A stretch of 64,000 nucleotides of DNA from Pseudomonas leptonychotis (GTDB lineage: Bacteria; Pseudomonadota; Gammaproteobacteria; Pseudomonadales; Pseudomonadaceae): NCBI RefSeq assembly GCF_004920405.1, contig NZ_RFLV01000003.1:62001-126000 (forward strand), read 5' to 3'. Below are positions 34,888 through 44,069 of this stretch, one piece after another. Both the position numbers and the translations under genes were made by a program. The notes under the pieces were generated by a model. The model saw nothing but the letters and a program-made list of their open reading frames with translations. It searched no databases and was not told the origin of the DNA. Each line of letters opens with the position of its first letter. Position 1 is the stretch's first letter.

Positions 34888-35370
34888 ATGGCTAAACAAA
34901 AGAAACACCCACAAGGCACCATCGCGCAAAACAAAAAGGCGATGCACGACTACTTCGTCGAAACCCGTTTCGAGGCAGGACTCGTCCTGGCTGGCTGGGA
35001 AGTGAAAAGTCTGCGCGCAGGCAAGGCTCAGTTGGTTGACAGCTACGTGCTGCTCAAAAATGACGAAGCCTGGCTGATGGGCTGCCACATCACCCCTCTG
35101 ACTACGGCCAGCACCCACGTGATCGCCGATCCGATACGCACGCGCAAGCTGCTGCTGAACAAGCGCGAGCTGGACAAGCTGTTCGGTGCCGTGCAGCAGA
35201 AAGGCTATGCCTGCGTCGCCCTGTCGATCTATTGGAAGGCGCACCTGATCAAGTGCGAAATTGCCTTGGGTAAAGGCAAGAAGGACTTCGACAAACGCCA
35301 CACCGAGAAAGAGCGCGACGCCGATCGCGAAGTGCAGCGCGCGATGCGCACCAAAGGCAAAGACGACTAA
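34888..35370 (+). CDS. smpB: SsrA-binding protein SmpB
   Basis: 160 residues from ATG 34888 ([18 protein letters not shown]). SmpB binds tmRNA and brings it to stalled ribosomes in trans-translation. The OB-fold core shows [24 protein letters not shown] and GCHITPL, and the C-terminal basic tail is [34 protein letters not shown], which folds into the empty mRNA channel. An earlier in-frame ATG (34864) would lie upstream of the -10 element and is rejected. No tmRNA gene (ssrA) is evident next to it within the window. Confidence 0.97.
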   Translation: MAKQKKHPQGTIAQNKKAMHDYFVETRFEAGLVLAGWEVKSLRAGKAQLVDSYVLLKNDEAWLMGCHITPLTTASTHVIADPIRTRKLLLNKRELDKLFGAVQQKGYACVALSIYWKAHLIKCEIALGKGKKDFDKRHTEKERDADREVQRAMRTKGKDD

Positions 35371-35383
35371 ACGCGCCGCGCCA

Positions 35384-35417
35384 AACAAAACGCCCCGCTA
35401 ATGCGGGGCGTTTTTGT
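35384..35417. terminator. Terminator after smpB
   Basis: AAACGCCCCGC and GCGGGGCGTTT pair around TAAT with A and T tracts outside. It lies between convergent smpB and the LysE-family gene. Confidence 0.9.
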
Positions 35418-35430
35418 TAGTGCATTCAGC

Positions 35431-36060
35431 TCAACGCAACTCAGTGAAGGCCAATTTGACGCCCAAACCTATCAGCACCGTACCCATCAAACGATCAAAC
35501 CAGTGCCCCATTCGCGCAAAACCGGCACGCACCCGCTGATGACTGAACAGCTGGGCAACCATGCAAAACCACAACGCTGTTGCCACCGCCAGGTAAACCC
35601 CATAACCCGCCTGCACGGGCAGCGGCGTATGCGGGTTGATCACCACAGTAAACAGCGAGAGGAAAAACAGCGTGGCTTTGGGGTTCAGGCCGTTGGTCAC
35701 AAAGCCGGCGACAAAGGCTGCACGCGGCGAGCGTGCCCCCTCATCCAGATTCAACTCCGCTTCGCTCGGGCTTGCCGGTTTGGCGCGCAATGCTTTGATG
35801 CCGATGTACAGCAAATAGCCTGCGGCCAGCCATTTCAACGCATTGAACAGTACCAGCGATTGCGAGACGATCAAGCCGATGCCCAGCAGTGAATACGCCA
35901 CATGGATAAAAATCCCGCAGCCCACACCTATCGCACTGAAGATGCCGGCACGCCGGCCATGGCCAACACTCTCGCGCACCACAATCGCAAAATCCGGGCC
36001 TGGACTGGCCACCGCCAGCAAGTGAATCAAGGCCACAGCTAAAAACTCAGTCCAGTACAT
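35431..36060 (-). CDS. LysE/RhtB family amino acid exporter
   Basis: 209 residues with six hydrophobic segments in the LysE/RhtB pattern. The N-terminus has the family motif ASPGPDFAIVVRESVGHG (residues ~18-35), and GIFSAIGVGCGIFIHVAYSLLG follows. Such proteins export amino acids, homoserine lactones or homoserine; the substrate is unknown. It is a monocistronic unit, convergent with smpB and divergent from the hprA-like gene, with about 80 bases between. Confidence 0.93.
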   Translation of the reverse strand: MYWTEFLAVALIHLLAVASPGPDFAIVVRESVGHGRRAGIFSAIGVGCGIFIHVAYSLLGIGLIVSQSLVLFNALKWLAAGYLLYIGIKALRAKPASPSEAELNLDEGARSPRAAFVAGFVTNGLNPKATLFFLSLFTVVINPHTPLPVQAGYGVYLAVATALWFCMVAQLFSHQRVRAGFARMGHWFDRLMGTVLIGLGVKLAFTELR

Positions 36061-36142
36061 GGGGCGACTCCGCGACGTCGAAATGATTCTGTTAGGCTCG
36101 CCACCTTACTCCCCGCCCAAACCCGCAGGATAGATACAGCTG

Positions 36143-37108
36143 ATGAGTAACAGTCACCGCGCCGTTTTTCTCGACCACAACTCACTCGACTTGGGCGACC
36201 TCGACTTGTCCAGTTTGAGCGCTTGCTTCGCCGAACTGCAGCTGTATCCGCACAGCACCCAGGCGCAAACCATCGAACGTTTGCAAGGCGCGCAAGTGGC
36301 GATCAGCAACAAGGTGCCACTAAGTGCCGAGGTGTTTGCCGCCTGCCCGGAACTGCAACTGGTGTTGGTGGCCGCCACCGGCACCAACCCTATTGACCTG
36401 GCCGCTGCCCGCGCACACGGCGTTAGCGTGAGCAACTGTCAGGGCTACGGCACGCCATCGGTGGCACAACACACCTTGATGCTGCTACTGGCGCTGGCCA
36501 CGCGCCTGTCTGACTACCAGCGCGACGTTCGCGCCGGCCACTGGCAACAGGCCCAGCAGTTCTGCCTGCTTGATTACCCAATCGTCGAACTGCACGGCAA
36601 GACCCTCGGCCTACTCGGCCATGGCGAACTGGGTGGCGCAGTCGCCAAACTGGCAGAAGCCTTTGGCATGCGTGTACTGCCTGGACAACTGCCAGGCCGT
36701 CCGGCGCGTGCAGACCGCATCCCCCTAGATGAACTGCTGCCGCAGGTCGATGCACTGACCCTGCATTGCCCGCTGAACAGCGACACCCTGAACATGCTCG
36801 GCGCCCGCGAACTCAGCCTGATGAAACCCACAGCATTTGTGATCAATACCGCCCGCGGCGGCCTGATCAACGAACAGGCACTGGCCGACGCCTTGCGTGC
36901 CGGCCATCTAGGCGGCGCGGCTACCGATGTGCTGACCCAGGAACCACCAAAGGACGGCAACCCCTTGCTCGCTGCCGATATTCCACGGCTGATCATCACC
37001 CCACACAGCGCCTGGGGCAGCCGTGAAGCCCGGCAACGCATCGTCGGCCAGCTCAGCGAAAACGCACTGGGATTCTTCAGCGGCGCGCCTGTGCGCGTGG
37101 TCAGCTAA
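36143..37108 (+). CDS. hprA: D-2-hydroxyacid dehydrogenase (glycerate dehydrogenase-like)
   Basis: 321 residues. The NAD-binding domain has [20 protein letters not shown] (a GxGxxG variant, GHGELGG), the catalytic Arg in [12 protein letters not shown], the Glu in [12 protein letters not shown] and the His in PHSAWGS. The catalytic domain is formed by the two ends of the chain, with [17 protein letters not shown] near residue 75. The pattern fits hydroxypyruvate/glyoxylate-type reductases (HprA in P. aeruginosa); the exact substrate cannot be fixed. A 35-base gap separates it from rsmC, so the two may form one transcript. Confidence 0.92.
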   Translation: MSNSHRAVFLDHNSLDLGDLDLSSLSACFAELQLYPHSTQAQTIERLQGAQVAISNKVPLSAEVFAACPELQLVLVAATGTNPIDLAAARAHGVSVSNCQGYGTPSVAQHTLMLLLALATRLSDYQRDVRAGHWQQAQQFCLLDYPIVELHGKTLGLLGHGELGGAVAKLAEAFGMRVLPGQLPGRPARADRIPLDELLPQVDALTLHCPLNSDTLNMLGARELSLMKPTAFVINTARGGLINEQALADALRAGHLGGAATDVLTQEPPKDGNPLLAADIPRLIITPHSAWGSREARQRIVGQLSENALGFFSGAPVRVVS

Positions 37109-37143
37109 GCGCTAAGCTACGCCACTTTTTCCGAGGAGCGCTT

Positions 37144-38142
37144 ATGGACCCGCGAAGCGAAGTACTGCTGCGCCAGGCCGACCTATTCAAAGGCCCGCTG
37201 CTGTTGGCCGGTTTGCCAGCGGATGACCTGCTGGGTCAACTCCCCGAAGCTCACGGCTGGAGCTGGCATGCCGGCGAGCACGCGCTGCTGGACGCCCGCT
37301 TCAGCAAGCGCTGCCACTTTGGCACCCAGCCCGGCGAACGCGACTTCCAGGCGGCCGTGCTGTTTCTGCCAAAGTCCCGCGAGCTGACTGAATACCTGCT
37401 CAATGCCCTGGCGACCCGCCTGAACGGTCGCGAGCTGTTTTTGGTTGGTGAAAAACGCGCTGGCATTGAGCGCGCAGCCAAGCAGCTGGCGTCTTTTGGC
37501 CAAGCACGCAAACTCGACAGCGCGCGGCACTGCCAGCTCTGGCAGGTAAGGGTTGACCACGCGCCCGCCTCGCCGGACCTGCACAGCCTGGCGCAACGCT
37601 ATGAACTCGCCCTGGCCGACGGGCCGCTACAAGTGCTCAGCCTGCCAGGCGTCTTTAGCCATGGTCGCCTGGACGTTGGCAGCGCGCTGCTGCTTGAACA
37701 CCTCGACAATTTACCCCGCGGGCACATCTTAGATTTTGGTTGCGGAGCCGGCGTACTCGGCGCAGCGCTGAAACGCCGCTACCCGGACAGCCAGATCACT
37801 CTGTTGGATGTGGACGCCTTTGCCGTCGAAAGCAGCCGCCTGACCTTGGCAGCCAACGGCTTGCAGGCTGACGTGATCAATGGCGACGGCATCGATGCCG
37901 CGCCTACGGGCCTGAGTGCGATCCTTAGCAACCCGCCGTTTCACCAGGGTGTGCACACCCACTACCAGGCCACCGAACACCTGCTGCGACAGGCCAACCA
38001 GCATCTGGCCAGCAAGGGCGAGCTGCGCCTGGTCGCCAACAGCTTTCTCAAATATCCGCCACTGATCGAACAACACCTCGGCCCCTGCCAAACCATGGCC
38101 CACGCCAAGGGCTTTCGCATCTACCGCGCCAGCAAAGGTTAA
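37144..38142 (+). CDS. rsmC: 16S rRNA (guanine(1207)-N2)-methyltransferase
   Basis: 332 residues. RsmC methylates G1207 in helix 34 of the 30S subunit. It is a tandem of a degenerate N-terminal methyltransferase-like domain (residues ~1-165) and an active C-terminal domain with the SAM loop [19 protein letters not shown], acidic [12 protein letters not shown] and the catalytic [14 protein letters not shown] (NPPF). The start has GAGGAG 5 bases upstream. It follows the hprA-like gene and precedes a Mn2+ riboswitch belonging to the next gene. Confidence 0.96.
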   Translation: MDPRSEVLLRQADLFKGPLLLAGLPADDLLGQLPEAHGWSWHAGEHALLDARFSKRCHFGTQPGERDFQAAVLFLPKSRELTEYLLNALATRLNGRELFLVGEKRAGIERAAKQLASFGQARKLDSARHCQLWQVRVDHAPASPDLHSLAQRYELALADGPLQVLSLPGVFSHGRLDVGSALLLEHLDNLPRGHILDFGCGAGVLGAALKRRYPDSQITLLDVDAFAVESSRLTLAANGLQADVINGDGIDAAPTGLSAILSNPPFHQGVHTHYQATEHLLRQANQHLASKGELRLVANSFLKYPPLIEQHLGPCQTMAHAKGFRIYRASKG

Positions 38143-38186
38143 CCGGAGCTTGCCCTATCACGGATGCGCGGGCAGAATGCGCGCGT

Positions 38187-38309
38187 CCTAGGGGAGTAGT
38201 CTCCCGCGAGCGCCAGCTCGCCCGGCACGCGTCAACATACTTGCTCGGCAGAGCATGGCGCGTGCGACCCAAGGCCTTCTTAGCGAGGCCTGCGGTTTGA
38301 CCAGACCTA
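38187..38309 (+). ncRNA. yybP-ykoY manganese riboswitch aptamer
   Basis: The sequence has the family's hallmark segments: GGGGAGTAG at the 5' side, the conserved loop CGTCAACATACTTG, GAGCATGGCGCG, then GACCCAAGGCC and the closing GGTTTGACCAGACCT. TAGG (38189-38192) can pair with CCTA (38306-38309) to close P1. It stands directly upstream of a GDT1-family Mn2+ exporter gene, a regulation known for this riboswitch class: Mn2+ binding turns export on. Confidence 0.93.
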
Positions 38310-38380
38310 TGACACGCACACCTTACCCGGGGCGGGAAGGCTGTACGTGTCATAGCCATGTCGACCCGCCCCTTAGGAAG
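38307..38380 (+). promoter_or_regulatory. Riboswitch expression platform and ribosome-binding site
   Basis: CTATGACACG (38307-38316) and CGTGTCATAG (38346-38355) form a 10-bp hairpin. Its 5' arm shares bases with the 3' strand of the aptamer P1, so the two folds exclude each other. The loop has GGGGCGGG (38329-38336), complementary to CCCGCCCC (38365-38372) just before the Shine-Dalgarno AGGAAG (38375-38380). No U-tract is present, so control is probably translational. Confidence 0.65.
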
Positions 38381-38384
38381 CCTG

Positions 38385-38969
38385 ATGCTCGAATCTCTGT
38401 TTGTTCCAACCTTTATCGTGGCCCTGGCCGAAATCGGCGACAAGACGCAGCTGCTCGCGTTGCTGTTGGCCGCACGCTTTCGCAAACCCTGGCCGATCAT
38501 CTGGGGCATCGTGGTGGCCACCCTGGCCAACCATTTCGCCGCCGGCGCGATCGGCAACTGGGTTGCCAGCTTCTTCTCCCCCGCCACCCTGAGCTGGATT
38601 CTCGCTGCCAGCTTTGTTGCCGTAGCGCTGTGGACACTGATCCCGGACAAACTGGATGACGATGAAAGCTCAAAACTCAAGCGCTACGGGCCATTCCTGA
38701 CCACCCTGATCGCGTTCTTCCTCGCGGAAATGGGTGACAAGACCCAGATCGCTACCGTGATGCTGGCCGCACAGTACCCGCACTTTATCTTGGTGGTGAT
38801 CGGCACCACGCTGGGCATGCTATTGGCTAACGTGCCAGTGGTGCTGGCCGGCAACTTCGCCGCCGACCGACTGCCCTTGACGCTGATCCGCCGTGTCGCC
38901 GCTTGCGCCTTTGCAGCCCTGGCACTGTATGCGGGGTATCAGGCGCTGAAGTTCAGCGGGCTAATTTGA
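38385..38969 (+). CDS. GDT1/UPF0016 family manganese exporter
   Basis: 194 residues from ATG 38385, set by AGGAAG 5 bases upstream; an earlier ATG (38358) lies inside the riboswitch expression platform. It has two repeats of three membrane helices, each with the family motif E-x-G-D-K-T-Q (ALAEIGDKTQLLALLLAAR near residue 15, FLAEMGDKTQIATVMLAAQ near residue 115). Bacterial members (MneA/MntX type) export Mn2+, and the yybP-ykoY riboswitch upstream supports that role. It is monocistronic; a weak hairpin lies after the stop. Confidence 0.93.
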   Translation: MLESLFVPTFIVALAEIGDKTQLLALLLAARFRKPWPIIWGIVVATLANHFAAGAIGNWVASFFSPATLSWILAASFVAVALWTLIPDKLDDDESSKLKRYGPFLTTLIAFFLAEMGDKTQIATVMLAAQYPHFILVVIGTTLGMLLANVPVVLAGNFAADRLPLTLIRRVAACAFAALALYAGYQALKFSGLI

Positions 38970-38979
38970 CATCAAGCTG

Positions 38980-39000
38980 ACGCCAGTTCACTGGCGTTTC
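38980..39000 (+). terminator. Weak terminator after the Mn exporter
   Basis: ACGCCAG-TTCA-CTGGCGT followed by TTC, 11 bases past the stop. A 7-bp stem with a poor T-run. Confidence 0.55.
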
Positions 39001-39073
39001 GGCCACTACCTCCGCTTCCAAACGACTGCTACAGTGCGCAAAATCCTGCCCACTCGCAGTCAGGGATATGCGC

Positions 39074-39517
39074 ATGTCACTGGATGATCGGAAAAAACTG
39101 GTACGTCATCATATCGACCTGTCGTGGAACAAAGGCCGCACAGCGCTCGCCGAGCAGTTGCACAGCAAAGACTTCCTCTACAAAAGCTCATTTATCGGCA
39201 GGCCACTGAGCAGCCCCGCGTTTGCACAGATGGTGCAAGATATTCGTCATGCCATGCCGGACCTGCAGGTGGTGATCGAAGAATGCATCGCCGAAGGTAA
39301 CAAGGTGGTCACCTGGAGCACCCTGATTGGCACCATCCAGAAGCCCGCGCTCGGCTATCCACCCAGCGACAAAGTGTTGAGCATCTCCGCCATGGCCTTC
39401 TGGACGCTGAGCTCAAGCAACGAGATCCAGGAAATCTGCACCATGTTTGACATGGAAAGCTTTCGTTCCCAGCTTGGCTTACCCACTCAACCCTTTGCCG
39501 CCAAAGCTATGCCTTGA
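39074..39517 (+). CDS. SnoaL-like (NTF2 fold) ester cyclase family protein
   Basis: 147 residues from ATG 39074, which has AGGG 8 bases upstream; an ATG two codons earlier is too close to it. The pattern HHIDLSWNKGRTALAEQLHSKDF, then FAQMVQDIRHAMPDLQVVIEECIAEGNKVVTWSTLIGT fits SnoaL-like polyketide cyclase/ester cyclase relatives with the NTF2-like alpha+beta barrel. The biochemical role in Pseudomonas is not known. It stands alone between two terminators. Confidence 0.8.
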   Translation: MSLDDRKKLVRHHIDLSWNKGRTALAEQLHSKDFLYKSSFIGRPLSSPAFAQMVQDIRHAMPDLQVVIEECIAEGNKVVTWSTLIGTIQKPALGYPPSDKVLSISAMAFWTLSSSNEIQEICTMFDMESFRSQLGLPTQPFAAKAMP

Positions 39518-39536
39518 GAGACACGCTGCAGTGCAT

Positions 39537-39573
39537 AACAAAAAAGCCCCGCATGTGAGCGGGGCTTTTTGTT
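39537..39573. terminator. Terminator between the SnoaL-like and M48 genes
   Basis: AAAAAAGCCCCGC and GCGGGGCTTTTT pair around ATGTGA, with A/T tracts on both sides and convergent genes. Confidence 0.92.
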
Positions 39574-39582
39574 TACGACGCT

Positions 39583-40395
39583 TTAACGCGCCTGTTCATA
39601 CAGCGGCATCACCTTGGGAATAGCCGCCTGTAGCGCCGCAATACGGCTGCTTGACGATGGGTGCGTGCTCATAAACTCGGGCGGAGCACCTTCGCTGGCC
39701 CTGGCCATTTTCTGCCACAGACTGACGGCGGCATTGGGGTTGTAGCCTCCCCGCGCGGCCAGTTCCAGGCCAATCAAATCCGCTTCGTTCTCGTTACCAC
39801 GGCTATTGGGCAGAGTCATGCCGTACTGCACCGCCGCATCGGCCAGCGCCATGCTGTCAGAGCCCAGACCAAGCAAAGCGCCTGCCCCCTGCTTAGTCAG
39901 CTCGATACCATAGGCTTTGGACATCGCTTCACGGCTGTGCTCGCGCAGGGCGTGAGCCATTTCATGACCCATGATCGCGGCAATTTCATCATCACTCAGC
40001 TGGAGCTTCTCGATGATGCCGCTGTAAAAAATTATCTTGCCGCCCGGCCCGCAGTTAGCATTTAGCTCGGGGCTCTTGATCAAGTTGACCTCCCACTGCC
40101 ACTGCGCCGAATCCGGACGAAACAGCGGAGCCTGCTTGATCAGACGATTAGCAATTGTGCGCAAACGTTTAGCGTTATTGCTGGTTTTATCCAGCACGCC
40201 CTTACTGGATGCTTCCCCCAAGGTCTGTTGATAAGACTTGGCATACATCTGATTGACTTCTTGAGTCGAGAGCGCACTGAACATGTACTGCTTACGCTCA
40301 ACACCTACGGCGCCGCCACTGGTGGTGTTCACCGCCTGGCAGGCTGTCAGCAGGCTGCAGAGCGCCAGGCTGGCCAGACGAAATGGGGTATTCAT
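39583..40395 (-). CDS. M48 family zinc metalloprotease, lipoprotein
   Basis: 270 residues. The N-terminus is a lipoprotein signal (LALCSLLTAC, Cys about residue 19). The M48 active site is IMGHEMAHALREHSREAM, with HExxH zinc ligands, and the third ligand Glu lies in NENEADLIGLELAARGGYNP. Related to BepA/LoiP proteases, which act in outer membrane protein quality control. It lacks TPR repeats, so it is LoiP-like in architecture. A conserved STHPSSSSRIAALQ motif follows. Monocistronic, divergent from the chemoreceptor. Confidence 0.94.
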   Translation of the reverse strand: MNTPFRLASLALCSLLTACQAVNTTSGGAVGVERKQYMFSALSTQEVNQMYAKSYQQTLGEASSKGVLDKTSNNAKRLRTIANRLIKQAPLFRPDSAQWQWEVNLIKSPELNANCGPGGKIIFYSGIIEKLQLSDDEIAAIMGHEMAHALREHSREAMSKAYGIELTKQGAGALLGLGSDSMALADAAVQYGMTLPNSRGNENEADLIGLELAARGGYNPNAAVSLWQKMARASEGAPPEFMSTHPSSSSRIAALQAAIPKVMPLYEQAR

Positions 40396-40573
40396 GTTCG
40401 TTCTCCTTCACAACAGGGGCCGTATGCTAGGTCGTGTGCCAGGGCAACACAACCTGCACGGCTTGCACTATGCCTCTCAAGGCTCTTTGCTAGATACAGC
40501 GACGAGCTCATGCTTTGACGCTAGGCTGCCGATACGCCAGAAACAGGCGCAACTATCGTGTTGAGGAGTCCCT

Positions 40574-42709
40574 ATGCGATTCAGGTCGATCCAGTCCTCC
40601 GTTGCTCTTATGGCGGGGGCCAGCATCCTGGCAGTGGTCGTCGCCTTGGTGCTCTACGCCTTGTTTGCCGGAGCGCGAACCCAGACTCAGGTACAAGAGC
40701 GCACCCAAGGCCTCTTGGAGGACGTGATCGACCAACGCCTCAACGCCCTGGCCAGAGCCCAGGTCGGCCAACTGCAACGTCAATTCGAACACCCCATGAC
40801 GGTGGCGAAGGGCCTGGCCACCCTCAACAGCCAGATGAGCAGCACCGATGGCAGCCCTGGCATCAGCCTGACCCGCGAGGAGCTGAGCAAGCTGGTAGGT
40901 GACTACCTCAAGGCCAACCCTGACCTCCTCGACCTTTATATCGGCTGGGAACCCAACGCCTTCGACCAGGACGACGATCTCTACGTCAATCAGAAAGAAA
41001 ACGCTTACGACCATACAGGCCGCTTTATGCCCTGGTGGTACCGGGATGGTGACCAGCTGAAGCTTGACGCTCTGACTGTGGAGCAGATGGAAAGTGAGGA
41101 AGTTCAACCCACCGGAGTGCGCACTGGCGAGTACTACCTGTGCCCCAAGGAAACCGGCAAACCCTGCGTAATTGACCCGGCCTCCTACGACTTCGGCGGT
41201 AAACAGGTACTGGTTGCCGCCTTCAACGCGCCGATCATGGTCAATGGCCAGTTCCGGGGCGTTGTCGGCAACGACCTGGCTCTGGATTTTATCCAGGAGC
41301 GCCTGAATACGGCCAAAGGTGAGCTCTACGGCGGCGCAGGTGAACTTGCCCTGATCGCCGCCAACGGCACCCTGATTGCTGCAACCCAGGACGCCGCCTT
41401 GATTGGCCAGCCGGCGAGCAAGGCCATCGATCCAGAGCTGCTCAATCAACTCAAACAGAGCAGCAACGATCAACCGATCAACATGCTCGACGAGCAACGC
41501 CAATTACTGCAATTGCTGCTGCCGTTCCAGGTTGCCGGCACGTCAACACGCTGGACCCTGGCCATCGTACTGCCGACCAGCGCGGTATTCGCCGACCTGC
41601 AGGAACTGCAAAGCGGCCTTACCAAGCAAGCCGAGGCTGACACCCTGGGCATGGCCCTGGTAGGTCTGTTGGTTGCCGGCGTTGGCATGCTGGTGATCTG
41701 GTTTGTCGGCTACGGCATCGCCCGCCCACTGCGGCAGATGGTGGCCATGCTCGATGACATCGCCCAGGGTGATGGCGACCTGACCCGCCGCCTGGAGGTG
41801 AATCGCAGCGATGAATTGGGCGATATTGCCAAGGGTTTCAATACCTTCCTCGGCAAGCTGCAAAGCATGATTAGCCAAGTGGTCAGTTCGGTACAGAAAG
41901 TCAGTGATTCCTCCGAGCACACCGCCGACATCGCCATCCGCACCAATACCGGCGTGCAGAAACAGCTGGCAGAGATCGAACTGGTCGCCACCGCCGTGCA
42001 TGAAATGACCGCCACCGCTCAGGACGTAGCGCGTAATGCCACCCATGCGGCCGAGGCCGCCAACCATGCAGACCGCGCGGCCAATCAGGGCAAGCAGACG
42101 GTGCAGCACACCGCCGATGCGATTGCCGCCCTGGCGCAGGAAATCGGCCGGGCGGTCACCGTGGTGCAAACCCTGGCCAAGGACAGCGAGAACATCAACG
42201 CCATCCTGGTGGCGATTCGCGGGATTGCCGAGCAAACCAACCTGCTTGCGCTCAACGCCGCCATCGAGGCTGCTCGCGCCGGTGAACAAGGCCGCGGCTT
42301 TGCGGTGGTAGCCGATGAGGTACGTAACCTGGCGCAGAAAACCCAGAAAGCCACCGAAGAAATTCAAACCATGATCCAGCAGCTACAGCAGGGCACCCGC
42401 GACGTGGTCAAGGTGATGGAAGACAGCCAAGGCAAGACCGATATCAGTGTGCAGCAAGCCAGCCAGGCCGCCGCCGCACTGGAGTCGATCACTCAAGCCG
42501 TATCGGTGATCAACGACATGAATACCCAGATCGCCAGCGCCGCCGAAGAGCAGAGCGCCGTCGCTGAAGACATCAACCGCAACGTCACCAACATCGGTCA
42601 AGTGGCCAATGAAGTGGCCGGCGGTGCTGACGAGGCCAGCCAAGCCAGTGCAGAGCTGACCAAGTTGGCCGAGCAACAACGTCGCCTAATCAACCAGTTC
42701 AGGGTCTGA
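40574..42709 (+). CDS. Methyl-accepting chemotaxis protein with dCACHE sensor
   Basis: 711 residues. An N-terminal membrane helix ([19 protein letters not shown]) is followed by a ~320-residue periplasmic double CACHE domain (with [16 protein letters not shown] and [16 protein letters not shown]). A second helix ([21 protein letters not shown] region) precedes HAMP ([20 protein letters not shown]). The cytoplasmic helical bundle has the hairpin tip [20 protein letters not shown]. dCACHE receptors commonly bind amino acids or amines; ligand residues cannot be assigned safely. It has no C-terminal CheR-binding pentapeptide. The start follows GAGGAG. Confidence 0.95.
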   Translation: MRFRSIQSSVALMAGASILAVVVALVLYALFAGARTQTQVQERTQGLLEDVIDQRLNALARAQVGQLQRQFEHPMTVAKGLATLNSQMSSTDGSPGISLTREELSKLVGDYLKANPDLLDLYIGWEPNAFDQDDDLYVNQKENAYDHTGRFMPWWYRDGDQLKLDALTVEQMESEEVQPTGVRTGEYYLCPKETGKPCVIDPASYDFGGKQVLVAAFNAPIMVNGQFRGVVGNDLALDFIQERLNTAKGELYGGAGELALIAANGTLIAATQDAALIGQPASKAIDPELLNQLKQSSNDQPINMLDEQRQLLQLLLPFQVAGTSTRWTLAIVLPTSAVFADLQELQSGLTKQAEADTLGMALVGLLVAGVGMLVIWFVGYGIARPLRQMVAMLDDIAQGDGDLTRRLEVNRSDELGDIAKGFNTFLGKLQSMISQVVSSVQKVSDSSEHTADIAIRTNTGVQKQLAEIELVATAVHEMTATAQDVARNATHAAEAANHADRAANQGKQTVQHTADAIAALAQEIGRAVTVVQTLAKDSENINAILVAIRGIAEQTNLLALNAAIEAARAGEQGRGFAVVADEVRNLAQKTQKATEEIQTMIQQLQQGTRDVVKVMEDSQGKTDISVQQASQAAAALESITQAVSVINDMNTQIASAAEEQSAVAEDINRNVTNIGQVANEVAGGADEASQASAELTKLAEQQRRLINQFRV

Positions 42710-42718
42710 ACGAACCTT

Positions 42719-42757
42719 AATAAAAAGGCGGGCTGCCACGCAGTCCGCCTTTTTATT
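42719..42757. terminator. Terminator between the chemoreceptor and SRAP genes
   Basis: AATAAAAAGGCGG and CCGCCTTTTTATT with an inner CTGC/GCAG pair; convergent genes. Confidence 0.9.
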
Positions 42758-42775
42758 AGCCCCGCATGTCACCGC

Positions 42776-43393
42776 TTATGCGGGAGTCAGGCATTCGGGC
42801 GCATCGAGCTTGGGATCATTAATCAGATTGGCCAGCACTCGCTCACGCAGAGCAACCGGCGGCCGTGCCAGTAATGCCTGTAGCTCAACCGGTGATGTAT
42901 CAGCAGCCAGCCAGGCGGCCTGCCCGGCCTCATCGAGAATCAACGGGCGACGCTGACTGGCAGCGGCCTGAGTGACCACCGCGGCACTCAGGTAAACGCA
43001 ACCTTCAACCGGGTAGGCCTCCCATAAGGCCGCGAAATACAGCGGTGTGGTCTCAGCGGTAAGCCAATAGGGACGTTTGCGCGCCGTGCCTCGCCATTCA
43101 TAAAAACCGTTAGCCGGCAGCAAACCGCGCCGCAGGCGAAACGCTTCGCGAAACATCGGTTGCTCGGCAAGGGTTTCCGCACGCGCCTGGGCGGGGGTTT
43201 TAGTCAGGTCAGTCAACCAGGGTGGCGTCAGCCCCCAACGGGCGCGCGTCAGTTGGCGCTCGCCCTCAACGTTGCGCAGCAGCAACACCTGGCTATTGGG
43301 CGAGATGCTCCAGTGCGGTAACTGGTCAGCAGGGAAGCCGGGAATCGCCGCAAATGCAGGCGTCCAACGGAACAGGGCATAACGTCCACACAT
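42776..43393 (-). CDS. SRAP/YedK family protein with altered active site
   Basis: 205 residues starting MCGRYALF, so Met removal exposes Cys2, the residue that forms a thiazolidine crosslink with abasic sites in HMCES/YedK. Glu in GFYEW is also kept. However, the Asn of the usual INARxET motif is Gln (PAQARAET), and the His of the usual HDRRP motif is Ser (ASQRRPLIL). Both residues are counted as catalytic in E. coli YedK. The fold is otherwise complete and the gene is intact. Crosslink formation may persist while its reversal or chemistry differs; this is inference. Confidence 0.9.
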   Translation of the reverse strand: MCGRYALFRWTPAFAAIPGFPADQLPHWSISPNSQVLLLRNVEGERQLTRARWGLTPPWLTDLTKTPAQARAETLAEQPMFREAFRLRRGLLPANGFYEWRGTARKRPYWLTAETTPLYFAALWEAYPVEGCVYLSAAVVTQAAASQRRPLILDEAGQAAWLAADTSPVELQALLARPPVALRERVLANLINDPKLDAPECLTPA

Positions 43394-43499
43394 GGGGAAA
43401 CTCGATAGCGCTTGGAGTAAAGACAGTAGCTGTGCAGAGGCGTTTTAAACCTGCTTTACGGGCTTGCGAGCTTGCGCCATGCAAAGCGAAAACAGGCTG

Positions 43500-43763
43500 T
43501 TAGCAGAGCAACGAGCCTTGATGATTGTCCGGCTCATCGCCGGGCAGCGGTAGCGCGCTATTGTACGCGGCGATGAGTTCGTGTGCCCTACGTGCCTGCT
43601 CATCGTCAACCATCAGCCCGAGCAAACCGCAGGCGGGTAATTCACCCACCGCACCAGCCAAATGCTGCCCAGTTAGATAGGCCTCAATACCCTCACTGGC
43701 CAGCATGCCTAGCAGTAACTCGCCCTCCATCAGGTCCTGCGGTTCATAAATTCGCTGCATCAA
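43500..43763 (-). CDS. DUF2007 (putative signal transducing protein)
   Basis: 87 residues: [31 protein letters not shown] is the DUF2007 pattern (a small alpha/beta domain similar to PII-like ligand folds), followed by [19 protein letters not shown]. No biochemical function is known. It overlaps the upstream CPxCG gene by 4 bases, so the two are translationally coupled and likely act together. Confidence 0.88.
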   Translation of the reverse strand: MMQRIYEPQDLMEGELLLGMLASEGIEAYLTGQHLAGAVGELPACGLLGLMVDDEQARRAHELIAAYNSALPLPGDEPDNHQGSLLC

Positions 43764-43942
43764 TCATTCTCCCCACGCACATCCAGGCTCCAATCCTCGC
43801 CATCGGTCTGCAGTGAAAACACGATGGGGCGACAGCACACGGGGCAGTCTTCGATGTATTGCTGATCACCCGCAGACAGGTCGAGTAACGCCTCGACCTG
43901 CTCACCACAATAAGGGCATTGGTAGTCCTGACTTTCCAGCAT
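43760..43942 (-). CDS. CPxCG cysteine-rich small protein
   Basis: 60 residues from ATG 43942 ([19 protein letters not shown]), with AAGGAG upstream. Two zinc-ribbon-like knuckles (CPYCG near the N-terminus; CPVCCRP near residue 36) should bind one Zn2+. The family name is CPXCG motif-containing cysteine-rich protein; the function is unknown. It is coupled to the DUF2007 gene by overlap, an arrangement common in gammaproteobacteria. Confidence 0.92.
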   Translation of the reverse strand: MLESQDYQCPYCGEQVEALLDLSAGDQQYIEDCPVCCRPIVFSLQTDGEDWSLDVRGEND

Positions 43943-43966
43943 CGCGGTCTCCTTGTGACTTGGGCG

Positions 43967-43972
43967 TATAAT
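43967..43972 (+). promoter_or_regulatory. Probable -10 element in the CPxCG/acyltransferase gap
   Basis: A perfect TATAAT on the plus strand ~95 bases before the acyltransferase gene; the overlapping TTATAC on the minus strand could serve the CPxCG gene. No strong -35 was identified for either. Confidence 0.45.
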
Positions 43973-44069
43973 CGCCGGTCTATAGCTGGCCCTGTCGTCG
44001 TGCACCCGATGTTTTAGGCGCGACGATCAGCGCAGTAAGCATTACCAAAGCCAACCACAACAAGAGAGC

